10,557 nt of DNA from SIG701 sp045544955. GTDB taxonomy: Bacteria > Bacillota > Clostridia > Oscillospirales > CAG-272. Position 1 is the stretch's first letter. Each line of letters begins with the position of its first letter. The notes below the pieces were generated by a model. The model worked only from the letters and a program-made list of their open reading frames with translations, was not told the origin of the DNA and ran no database searches. The DNA lies in contig JAZPZY010000086.1 of assembly GCA_045544955.1 (NCBI GenBank), forward strand, positions 1-10,557, written 5' to 3'. A program made the position numbers and the translations under genes. Positions 1 through 6,281 of this stretch are shown here, piece by piece.

Positions 1-257
1 AGCATCTTGCCGTCGATGTCCACCTTATAGTCGGTGCCCATCTTACGCTTGATGCTCATGATGGTCTTGTCGGGGTTGGTGATTGCCTGACGCTTTGCCA
101 CCTGACCGACCATTCTCTCGCCGGTCTTGGAGAAAGCAACCACGGACGGGGTAGTCCGTGCACCTTCCGGATTGGGGATAACAGCCGGCTCGCCGCCCTC
201 ATAAACGGCAACGCAGGAGTTGGTCGTACCAAGATCTATACCGATGATTTTTCCCAT
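1..257 (-). CDS. dnaK: DnaK (Hsp70) chaperone, N-terminal fragment
   Basis: The first 85 codons of the ATP-dependent Hsp70 chaperone; the rest lies beyond the left edge. Translation opens MGKIIGIDLGTTNS, the phosphate-binding loop of the Hsp70/actin ATPase fold, and continues with conserved blocks such as NPEGARTTPS and VGQVAKRQAITNP of the nucleotide-binding domain. The ATG is preceded by GGAGG ten bases upstream. DnaK binds exposed hydrophobic segments of unfolded proteins in the cytoplasm, cycling with DnaJ and GrpE. It is the third gene of the hrcA-grpE-dnaK operon, 58 bases after grpE, with no separate promoter seen in that gap, so it should be controlled by the CIRCE operator in front of hrcA. 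Identity is certain; only completeness is lacking. Confidence 0.98.
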   Translation of the reverse strand, partial: MGKIIGIDLGTTNSCVAVYEGGEPAVIPNPEGARTTPSVVAFSKTGERMVGQVAKRQAITNPDKTIMSIKRKMGTDYKVDIDGKM

Positions 258-315
258 AACAAATATTCCTCCAAAAAGTAGTATTTATATAATTTGTATT
301 GTAAGCGTTTGTGAA

Positions 316-900
316 TCAGTTTGCCACCCGCACCATAGCGTAACGGATGATCTTGTCGCCCCGGCGGTAGCCGCTCTGGAATACTTCCAGAATCTCGCCC
401 TCGCCGTGCTCGTCGTCCTCCACATGGAGAACCGCGTTGTGAATATTGGGATCGAACGTTTCCCCCGGTGCTCCGAATTCGGTCACGTCCAGTTTACCGA
501 GAATCTCCGGCACGGAAGCGAGGATCATGCGGACACCCTCTGCCACCTTGGCAGGATCGCCTTCTGCATACTGCTGTGCCTGCTTCAGATTATCAAACAG
601 CGGCAAAAGCTGCGTTACGCTGTCCGTTACGGCGTCAGCATAGATGCCGTCCCTCTCTTTGGCGCTGCGTTTGCGGAAGTTATCGTATTCCGCCAGGGTG
701 CGGAGGTACTTATCCTTTGCGTCAGCCGCTTCGGCCTCAGCCGTCTCCAGCTTCTTTGTGAGCTGTGCGATCTCTCCGCGGAGTTTTTTCACGTCTTTCC
801 GCCCGGCCGGTGCGTCCGTCTCAGGCGTTTCCTCACCTGCGGCCGTCTCTTCCGTTACCGTCTCTTCCGTCTCGTTCTGCTTCATTTCTTCCTTATTCAT
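316..900 (-). CDS. grpE: GrpE nucleotide exchange factor
   Basis: A 194-residue GrpE, the cochaperone that releases ADP from DnaK and so resets its substrate-binding cycle. Residues 1-35 are acidic and low-complexity (Glu/Thr runs), typical of the disordered GrpE N-terminus. Residues 36-80 form the long dimerising helix, ending in YDNFRKR (72-78). The C-terminal beta-wing that contacts DnaK is clear: FDPNIHNAV (149-157) and GYRRGDKIIRYAMVRV near the end. Length is normal for the family. The start ATG has AGGGG eight bases upstream, within the end of hrcA; the two genes are 12 bases apart. It is co-transcribed with hrcA and dnaK and therefore heat-inducible through HrcA/CIRCE. Confidence 0.97.
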   Translation of the reverse strand: MNKEEMKQNETEETVTEETAAGEETPETDAPAGRKDVKKLRGEIAQLTKKLETAEAEAADAKDKYLRTLAEYDNFRKRSAKERDGIYADAVTDSVTQLLPLFDNLKQAQQYAEGDPAKVAEGVRMILASVPEILGKLDVTEFGAPGETFDPNIHNAVLHVEDDEHGEGEILEVFQSGYRRGDKIIRYAMVRVAN

Positions 901-912
901 CGTCTTCGCCCC

Positions 913-1989
913 TTATTCTGAATGTTCTTCCGTGCCGTCATCCAGTGCATCCCGGATGCTGGCCGTCAGCTGATCGATCATGGAAATGACACGGGAGTAA
1001 TCCATACGGGTAGGCCCGATGATACCGATGGTGCCGATGGCGTGCCCGCCGCTTTTGATCGTCTTGAAGATCAGCGTGGAATTATCCATGATATTGACCA
1101 TGTTCTCGTGACCGATATACACCTGCACCTTGCCGTCCTCACCGGACTGCTCCACCGCCCGGGTCTCCTCGGAGATAAGTCTCAGCAGATCGTCCTTCTG
1201 CTCGAACATCTGCAGCATCTGCCGAAGCCGGTCGAAATCGTAATACTCGGGATAGGAAAGCAGCCGGTTGATGCCGTCAAACTTCAAATCCCCTCCGGAG
1301 AACGAAGTCAGCGTTTCGTACACGCCCTTGGACACGGGCGTCACCAGATAGGCGTACACGCCCATGCGTCTTTCCATATCCATAAGCAGCGGCAGCGTGA
1401 TCTCTTCCGCCGTTACGGAAACCAGGCACTGATTCAGTGTGTGTGCCAGAAGGGCCGCCGCATCGTCCGGAACCGCCGTTTCACACAGGATGTACTTGCT
1501 CTTTACCGTACCGCCGGACATAACCATGACCAGCACCATCTTTCTTTCCGCCACACGGATCACCTCAAAGCGGGTGACAACGTTGCGGACGTGCCGGGAG
1601 CGAAGAGCCAGGGCGGTATAATTCGTCATGGAGGACGCAAGCCGCATGGCCTCTTCCAGAATATTATCCAGTTCGGACTGCCGGGAACGGAGAGCGGTTT
1701 TCAATTCCGTGATCTCACGGTGGGTCATGTTATACCGTTCCACCAGGGAATCCACGTAAAACCGGTATCCGGCCTCCGAAGGAACACGCCCCGCGGACGT
1801 GTGAGGCTGCTCCAGGTAGCCCATCTCCTCCAGTTCCGCCATTTCGTTGCGAATGGTGGCCGGCGAATAGGCGATCTGCTTATACTGCGTCAGGTACTTA
1901 CTGCCTACCGGCTCGCCCATCTCTATATGAGATTCGATGACCGCTTTCAGTATCAGTTTCTTTCTTTCGCTTAATTCTCTCTCTGTCAT
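913..1989 (-). CDS. hrcA: HrcA heat-inducible transcription repressor
   Basis: A 358-residue HrcA, the repressor that binds CIRCE and shuts off chaperone operons; it needs GroEL to fold, so titration of GroEL during heat shock relieves repression. The N-terminal winged helix is plain (SPATIRNEMAELEEMGYLEQ at 42-61, then HTSAGRVPSEAGYRFYVD). A central GAF-like dimerisation region follows, and the family's C-terminal signature GTIGIIGPTRMDYSRV lies at about 319-334. The frame is open further upstream to 2043, but that extension would run through the CIRCE operator. The ATG at 1989 has AGGAGG 11 bases upstream, so it is preferred. First gene of the hrcA-grpE-dnaK operon, and autoregulated. Confidence 0.97.
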   Translation of the reverse strand: MTERELSERKKLILKAVIESHIEMGEPVGSKYLTQYKQIAYSPATIRNEMAELEEMGYLEQPHTSAGRVPSEAGYRFYVDSLVERYNMTHREITELKTALRSRQSELDNILEEAMRLASSMTNYTALALRSRHVRNVVTRFEVIRVAERKMVLVMVMSGGTVKSKYILCETAVPDDAAALLAHTLNQCLVSVTAEEITLPLLMDMERRMGVYAYLVTPVSKGVYETLTSFSGGDLKFDGINRLLSYPEYYDFDRLRQMLQMFEQKDDLLRLISEETRAVEQSGEDGKVQVYIGHENMVNIMDNSTLIFKTIKSGGHAIGTIGIIGPTRMDYSRVISMIDQLTASIRDALDDGTEEHSE

Positions 1990-2023
1990 TCGGGGAAACG
2001 CCTCCTTTCCGGATCGTGTCATT

Positions 2024-2050
2024 TTAGCACTCAAAGAACGCAAGTGCTAA
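2024..2050 (-). promoter_or_regulatory. CIRCE operator (HrcA binding site)
   Basis: An inverted repeat with nine-base arms and a nine-base spacer. On the plus strand it reads TTAGCACTC, nine bases, AAGTGCTAA, matching the CIRCE consensus TTAGCACTC-N9-GAGTGCTAA except for one arm base (2042). It lies in the 5' leader of hrcA, a few bases downstream of the predicted start of transcription, where HrcA blocks transcription of the hrcA-grpE-dnaK operon. Confidence 0.96.
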
Positions 2051-2062
2051 CCCTTGACTAAC

Positions 2063-2091
2063 AATTTACCATTTTGGGCGGACAAAATCAA
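2063..2091 (-). promoter_or_regulatory. Sigma-A-type promoter of hrcA-grpE-dnaK
   Basis: On the minus strand, TTGATT (2086-2091), 17 bases, then TAAATT (2063-2068). Each box matches four of six consensus positions. The expected start at about 2056 places CIRCE directly downstream, as is usual for HrcA-regulated operons. AT-rich sequence lies upstream of the -35 box. Confidence 0.72.
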
Positions 2092-2110
2092 CACTAATAT
2101 AAATATAAAC

Positions 2111-2129
2111 CGTTAACATTTTGTAAACG
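2111..2129. promoter_or_regulatory. Imperfect palindrome upstream of the hrcA promoter
   Basis: CGTTAAC, five bases (ATTTT), GTAAACG: seven-base arms with one mismatch, centred about 30 bases upstream of the hrcA -35 box. It has the size of a dimeric regulator site, but no regulator is identified and chance is possible in AT-rich DNA. Confidence 0.22.
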
Positions 2130-2147
2130 AGCCGATTTTTTATCACT

Positions 2148-2181
2148 AAAAGCGAGGGACTGCGTAAAACACGCAGTCCCT
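2148..2181 (-). terminator. Rho-independent terminator of the surface-protein gene
   Basis: A perfect 11-base stem, AGGGACTGCGT (2155-2165) against ACGCAGTCCCT (2171-2181), with a five-base loop. On the minus strand it is followed by CGC and then TTTT. It lies about 40 bases past the stop codon of the gene ending at 2220 and upstream of the hrcA promoter. The U-tract is short and set back by three bases, so efficiency is uncertain. On the plus strand there is no T-run. Confidence 0.65.
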
Positions 2182-2219
2182 TACGAAGAGCATATATATT
2201 TTCCCGCCGGATTCGTTTT

Positions 2220-3017
2220 TTATACACGGCGGCGGCGGAGCGAAAGGGCAGTCACGAAGGCGGCGGCTGAAAAGCCAAGCAAAGGCAGTGCCGCATCCCA
2301 CGTAGCCGGCGAGGCCGGCTCGCCCCCGGAGAGGGGTACCGTATACGAGGAGGAGGCAAACGCTCCCGTTTTTTCACTGTACCCTACGCCGCTGACCACC
2401 GCGGTGGATTCCACAGAAACGGAAGCATTCCGGAGAACGAACCCCCGGCTTCCCCCGGCAATCGTCTTTACGGCAGGCAAAACCAGTTTTTCCTCCAAAT
2501 CGCCGCAGCGTACGTTCACTTCGTACATCATGCCGCTGGACACGGGAACGGTAACGAAAACAGGCTGGCCGGCCGCCATAGCCGCCGTAAGTGCCTCACT
2601 GAAAATCCCGATCCCGTCGCACGTACCGTTTGCACGGAGAATTACCTCCGTCCGGTTGGAGGGCACGTCACCCTCAGCCGTCATGAGAAAGCCGAAATAG
2701 CCGTTATCGGCAGAAACCTTCGTAAACCGGAAGGAAAACTCTATCGTATATGTATCCGCCTGTGCATCGGGCAGATCAGGCAGCAAAAGATACACCTTGC
2801 GGTCATCCGCCGGACGGACGTGCAGACCGTCATCCAGAGAAAGAGAGGCAGTACCGCCGCCCGTACCGAAGCGGATGCCGGTTTTGCGGAAATCGGAGAA
2901 ATCCCCGTACCGCTGGGCGAAAAGAACGGTGCCGTCCGGCACGCTGTCGGCAAACACGTGAACGGCCAGGGAAACGCACAGCCAAAAGGCCGCGCATACA
3001 GCCATCAAACGACGCAT
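2220..3017 (-). CDS. Secreted, C-terminally anchored surface protein, function unknown
   Basis: A 265-residue protein I do not recognise as a named family. The chosen start (MRRLMAV) has GGGAGG eight bases upstream; an ATG two codons earlier sits too close to that site. Residues 1-23 are a classical signal peptide (MRR, hydrophobic core, VFA|D cleavage). The body, roughly 24-225, is rich in beta-type segments (for example TYTIEFSFRF and DNGYFGFLM), suggesting a jelly-roll or concanavalin-like fold; that is inference. Residues 236-265 look like a cell-wall sorting tail: SPATWD, a hydrophobic stretch, then RRRRV. The usual clostridial form would be SPxTGD, so Gly is replaced by Trp (codon TGG). 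If sortase cannot use it, the tail would act as a simple membrane anchor. Monocistronic, with its own promoter and terminator. Confidence 0.8.
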   Translation of the reverse strand: MRRLMAVCAAFWLCVSLAVHVFADSVPDGTVLFAQRYGDFSDFRKTGIRFGTGGGTASLSLDDGLHVRPADDRKVYLLLPDLPDAQADTYTIEFSFRFTKVSADNGYFGFLMTAEGDVPSNRTEVILRANGTCDGIGIFSEALTAAMAAGQPVFVTVPVSSGMMYEVNVRCGDLEEKLVLPAVKTIAGGSRGFVLRNASVSVESTAVVSGVGYSEKTGAFASSSYTVPLSGGEPASPATWDAALPLLGFSAAAFVTALSLRRRRV

Positions 3018-3054
3018 ATCCATTCCCTCCCATTCCCGTATTCCTTTATTATCT

Positions 3055-3083
3055 ATTATACTGTTTCCGGGCGGAAAAAGCAA
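3055..3083 (-). promoter_or_regulatory. Sigma-A-type promoter of the surface-protein gene
   Basis: On the minus strand, TTGCTT (3078-3083), 17 bases, then a perfect TATAAT (3055-3060), about 38 bases upstream of the start codon. It begins only about 20 bases after the nagZ terminator T-run. Confidence 0.8.
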
Positions 3084-3104
3084 GAGGGATTGCATATTTA
3101 TCCG

Positions 3105-3137
3105 AAAAAATGCAGGAATTTCTCACCGGTAAATTCC
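3105..3137 (-). terminator. Terminator of the GH3/nagZ gene
   Basis: On the minus strand, GGAATTT (3131-3137) pairs with AAATTCC (3115-3121) across a nine-base loop, followed four bases later by TTTTTT (3105-3110). The stem is short and AT-rich in part, but position (about 30 bases after the nagZ stop) and T-run fit intrinsic termination. Confidence 0.5.
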
Positions 3138-3168
3138 CCCGCAAAAGGAGAGGACTTCCATCCCGCCG

Positions 3169-4731
3169 TCAAGACAGAGCGATCGGCAGTTTTCCCGGAT
3201 AGCACCGGTTCTTCATTGCGTGCAGGACGGCCTTCACAGAAAGTTTGGTATACTCGTATCCCGTAATCACCGCCCGGCAATTCGCCGTGTATTTCCAATC
3301 GTACGGAGAGCCGAGAAGAACGGCAACGACGGGCTTTCCCGTTTTCTCAAGTGCCTTCAGCACGTCCAGTTGTCCCGGCTTCAGTCCGGCGTTGAACACG
3401 CCCAGCACGGCGACGTCGTAGTCGCCGTTTACCGCCTTTTCCACGTCGGGCGTCAATCCGTCCAGGGACGAAACGCACGCTTCCGCCTGCTCAAATTCTT
3501 TTTTGAACAGATCCGCAAAGCTTAAAATCTGCCGGCTTCTTTCCTCCACGCCCCGAATCGCATCGCATACCGGGGAAACGCAAAGCAGTTTTTTATCCGC
3601 CAGAGTATCCAGCACGCCGTCATCCTTCATGCAGGTGACGGAACGCAGCTTATCGTCGAACACACGGGCAAGCTCAGCCTCGTCGGACAAAAGCTTTTTC
3701 AGCAGCATAGGATCCGGCTCGCCGTCGGCAATTTTATACTTCTCTTTCTGCCGGAGGATCCGCCCGTACGCTTCATCAATCCGAGCCGCCGGAATCCGTC
3801 CGGACTCCACGGCTTCGTACACCGCCTCAACAGCCTCCGCCACGTTGGCAGAACGGAAGGTGTAATATAAAAGAATATCGCATCCGGCCAGAATGGCAAG
3901 CACGGCCGCCTCTCCCAGAGAATACCGCCGGCTGATGGCACGCATTTCCATAGCGTCGGTTACTGCAACGCCGTCAAAGTGCATTTCGTGACGAAGAAGA
4001 TCGGTAATGATCTCCGGCGAAACGGTACAAGGACGGTCGCTGTACGCATCCAGAATCACGTGGGCACACATGATTGCCCCGGTACCCGTTTCAAAAGCAC
4101 GCTGAAAAGGTACAAACTCCGTTTTCTGCAGCACTTCCCTGCTCCCCGCGTTATGCACGTCCCCCAGATGGGTATCGCCGCATACGTTGCCGTGGCCGGG
4201 AAAATGCTTTACGGCAGTCACGACGCCAGCAGATTGCAGTCCCACGGAAAAGCCCACGCCCAACTCCGCCGCCTGCTCCGGCGTATCACCGTAGGAACGG
4301 GAGGAAATAATGGGATTTTCCGGATTGAGGTTCACGTCCAGAACGGGGGCGTTATCCATATTACAGCCCGCCGCGCGCAGGATCCGCCCGAGTTTTTCCC
4401 CCACGGAAATCATTTTTTCCCGATCCGCCCCGGCGGCAGAATAGGACATGGCGCCGGGAATCAGTGCCGTCCCCTCGTAAAAGCGGGTAACCCACCCGCC
4501 TTCCTGATCGATGGAGATAAAAGGATACACGCCGGCGGCACGGTATGTGACCGACCGAAGCTCCTTTGTCAAGCCGCACAGAGACTCTGACGAAATACAG
4601 TTCTGTGCATTGAGGCAATAGTTGCCAATCTTATATTTTTCACAAAACGCCTTTTGCTCCGGGGACAGTTTTTCCCCGGTGATTCCCACCATAAACATCT
4701 GGCCGATTTTTCTTTTCAGTTCTTCCGTCAT
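3169..4731 (-). CDS. nagZ: GH3 beta-N-acetylhexosaminidase, NagZ type
   Basis: A 520-residue glycoside hydrolase family 3 enzyme. The TIM-barrel domain (about 1-335) carries SIDQEGGWVTRF (73-84), KHFPGHG (175-181) with the following D186-T-H188 that forms the NagZ-type Asp-His acid/base dyad, and VTDAMEM with the nucleophile Asp259. This dyad marks NagZ rather than the beta-glucosidase branch of GH3. Expected role: removing N-acetylglucosamine from muropeptides or other GlcNAc glycosides during wall recycling. Residues about 360-520 form a second alpha/beta domain, as in the long Gram-positive NagZ proteins. The chosen ATG has AGGAG eight bases upstream; a longer frame would run through the promoter. 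No signal peptide, so cytoplasmic. It is transcribed alone; no muropeptide kinase or etherase gene lies alongside. Confidence 0.9.
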   Translation of the reverse strand: MTEELKRKIGQMFMVGITGEKLSPEQKAFCEKYKIGNYCLNAQNCISSESLCGLTKELRSVTYRAAGVYPFISIDQEGGWVTRFYEGTALIPGAMSYSAAGADREKMISVGEKLGRILRAAGCNMDNAPVLDVNLNPENPIISSRSYGDTPEQAAELGVGFSVGLQSAGVVTAVKHFPGHGNVCGDTHLGDVHNAGSREVLQKTEFVPFQRAFETGTGAIMCAHVILDAYSDRPCTVSPEIITDLLRHEMHFDGVAVTDAMEMRAISRRYSLGEAAVLAILAGCDILLYYTFRSANVAEAVEAVYEAVESGRIPAARIDEAYGRILRQKEKYKIADGEPDPMLLKKLLSDEAELARVFDDKLRSVTCMKDDGVLDTLADKKLLCVSPVCDAIRGVEERSRQILSFADLFKKEFEQAEACVSSLDGLTPDVEKAVNGDYDVAVLGVFNAGLKPGQLDVLKALEKTGKPVVAVLLGSPYDWKYTANCRAVITGYEYTKLSVKAVLHAMKNRCYPGKLPIALS

Positions 4732-4786
4732 AGCAAACACTCCTGTTCCGTATCCTGCAGCCGCAAAGCAATGCTGCCATGGATAT

Positions 4787-4816
4787 ATTATAGCACGCCA
4801 TAGCTTCGGCTGGCAA
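4787..4816 (-). promoter_or_regulatory. Sigma-A-type promoter of nagZ
   Basis: On the minus strand, TTGCCA (4811-4816), 18 bases, then a perfect TATAAT (4787-4792). The start codon is about 55 bases downstream of the -10 box. Its position shows that the in-frame ATG at 4824 lies upstream of transcription start and is not used. Confidence 0.78.
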
Positions 4817-4875
4817 CCTTTCACCGAAAATAGAAAAACTCTCTCTTTTTCCGCGTAAAGAGAAAGACCGCAGAC

Positions 4876-4906
4876 AAAAAAGAACGGACAGAAAATCTGT
4901 CCGTTC
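4876..4906 (-). terminator. Rho-independent terminator of the ABC ATPase gene
   Basis: A perfect 11-base stem: on the plus strand GAACGGACAGA (4882-4892) and TCTGTCCGTTC (4896-4906), with a three-base loop. On the minus strand it is followed at once by TTTTTT (4876-4881). It begins 16 bases after the stop codon of the gene ending at 4923, and it isolates that gene from nagZ. Confidence 0.93.
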
Positions 4907-4922
4907 CATATTTGTTTTTCGA

Positions 4923-6035
4923 TCAGTGAACGATATAACGCTCGGTGTCCTTGTCGAAGAAGTGCACGCGGGACATATCGATAGCAATCTTGATAACGTC
5001 GCCTGCACGAGCCGTAGAGCGGGCGGAAACGCGGGCAGTCATGTTCTGCTCGTTAGCAACCAGGTAGAGATAGATCTCAGAGCCCATAAGCTCGGTTACT
5101 TCCACGTCGCACTCGATTACGGAATCGGGCATGCTGGAGAGATACATAGGCTCGTCGTGGATGGACTCCGGACGGATACCCATTACAACGTCCTTGCCGA
5201 TGTAATCCTTAACAACGGGATCGTTTGCCTTCTCAGCCGGCAGTTTCAGAGCATCGGTTCCGAACACGGCGTAGATGCCGTCGCCCTTCTGCTCCAGCGT
5301 GCAGTTGATGAAGTTCATCTGCGGCGTGCCGATAAAGCCGGCAACGAACAGGTTTACAGGCAGATCGTACAGGTTCTGAGGCGTATCTACCTGCTGGATG
5401 AGACCGTCCTTCATAACAACGATACGGGTAGCCATGGTCATAGCCTCGACCTGGTCATGCGTTACGTATACGAAGGTGGTACCTACTCTCTGGTGGATCT
5501 TGGTAAGCTCAGTTCTCATCGTTGCACGGAGCTTTGCGTCCAGGTTGGACAGCGGCTCGTCCAGAAGGAATGCCTTCGGGTTACGAACGATGGCACGTCC
5601 CAGAGCAACACGCTGCTTCTGACCGCCGGACAGAGCCTTCGGCTTTCTGTCGAGCAGGTGAGTGATATCGAGGATACGAGCAGCCTCTTCTACGCGGCGC
5701 TTGATCTCTTCCTTGGGAGTCTTGCGGAGCTTCAGACCGAATGCCATGTTATCAAACACGGACATGTGCGGGTACAGAGCGTAGTTCTGGAACACCATTG
5801 CGATGTCGCGATCCTTCGGGGCTACGTCGTTCACCAACTTGTCGCCGATGAAAAGTTCACCCTCGGAGATCTCCTCCAGACCTGCGATCATACGGAGCGT
5901 CGTGGACTTACCGCAACCGGAAGGTCCTACGAGAACGAGGAACTCTTTGTCCTTGATCTCCAGGCAGAAATCGGAAACAGCCGTTACGCCGCCGGGGTAT
6001 TTCTTATAAATGTGCTTAAGGGAAAGGCTTGCCAT
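4923..6035 (-). CDS. ugpC: Sugar ABC importer ATP-binding subunit (MsmK/UgpC family)
   Basis: A 370-residue ATPase of the carbohydrate uptake CUT1 type. Visible parts: Walker A GPSGCGKST (37-45), Q-loop Gln83 in MVFQNYALYPHM, signature LSGGQ (135-139), Walker B FLLDE (156-160), D-loop SNLD (163-166) and switch His193 in VTHDQVEAMT. The MalK-like C-terminal OB domain (about 235-370) contains GIRPE (286-290). It couples ATP hydrolysis to sugar or oligosaccharide import as a dimer on the cytoplasmic face of two permease subunits. The ATG has AGGAGG eight bases upstream. No binding protein or permease is adjacent, and the gene has its own promoter and terminator. As with MsmK in some Gram-positives, it may serve several importers encoded elsewhere. 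The substrate cannot be read from the sequence; the symbol ugpC is the customary label, not proof of glycerol-phosphate uptake. Confidence 0.93.
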   Translation of the reverse strand: MASLSLKHIYKKYPGGVTAVSDFCLEIKDKEFLVLVGPSGCGKSTTLRMIAGLEEISEGELFIGDKLVNDVAPKDRDIAMVFQNYALYPHMSVFDNMAFGLKLRKTPKEEIKRRVEEAARILDITHLLDRKPKALSGGQKQRVALGRAIVRNPKAFLLDEPLSNLDAKLRATMRTELTKIHQRVGTTFVYVTHDQVEAMTMATRIVVMKDGLIQQVDTPQNLYDLPVNLFVAGFIGTPQMNFINCTLEQKGDGIYAVFGTDALKLPAEKANDPVVKDYIGKDVVMGIRPESIHDEPMYLSSMPDSVIECDVEVTELMGSEIYLYLVANEQNMTARVSARSTARAGDVIKIAIDMSRVHFFDKDTERYIVH

Positions 6036-6138
6036 GTATGTATCCTCCTAAAGATTATCGGAATTTTCTTCTGCCGCCGGAAAGCGGCACGCCGTGCTCC
6101 GACAAGAGCATACGGCCACACATATTTTGCTGTGATAT

Positions 6139-6167
6139 ATTGTACCAAAAAATCACGCTAAATAAAA
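6139..6167 (-). promoter_or_regulatory. Probable promoter and leader of the ABC ATPase gene
   Basis: On the minus strand TACAAT (6139-6144) makes a good -10 box; the -35 position 17 bases upstream is only TTTTAT (6162-6167), so the promoter may depend on an activator. The predicted leader is about 95 bases. It contains two overlapping hairpins: TGCCGC (6072-6077) with GCGGCA (6084-6089), and GCAC with GTGC within 6087-6097. They share bases and so exclude each other. No clear cre box was found. Confidence 0.45.
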
Positions 6168-6264
6168 GAGTTTTTTTCTCCAAAATTTATTTTCTTGATT
6201 TGTGTATATTGCACAAAAAGAAAGGAACCAACCGAAAATCGCACAAAAAACAGCGACACAAAAG

Positions 6265-6281
6265 TTCTAATCGAATTAGAA
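6265..6281 (-). terminator. Possible weak terminator after tex
   Basis: Immediately after the tex stop codon, a seven-base AT-rich stem with a three-base loop (TTCTAAT-CGA-ATTAGAA) is followed on the minus strand by CTTTTG, and by a TTTTTT run about 20 bases further on. The stem is poor in GC, so this is only a candidate; no better terminator lies before the next promoter. Confidence 0.35.

Noticed and set aside
922..1974. Long open frame on the plus strand opposite hrcA (350 codons)
   Set aside because: It mirrors the certain hrcA gene, its product has no recognisable domain and there is no good ribosome site; a by-product of codon bias in GC-rich genes.
1990..2043. 18-residue N-terminal extension of HrcA
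   Set aside because: It would be encoded by the CIRCE operator, and the ATG at 1989 has AGGAGG upstream.
4732..4824. 31-residue N-terminal extension of the GH3 enzyme, possibly a signal peptide
   Set aside because: It overlaps the -10 box at 4787-4792, has no ribosome site and does not have the layout of a signal peptide; the ATG at 4731 with AGGAG is better.
4926..6161. Long open frame on the plus strand opposite the ABC ATPase (411 codons)
   Set aside because: Entirely antisense to a fully supported ATPase, with composition typical of a reversed coding frame (many His, Val, Leu) and no family features.
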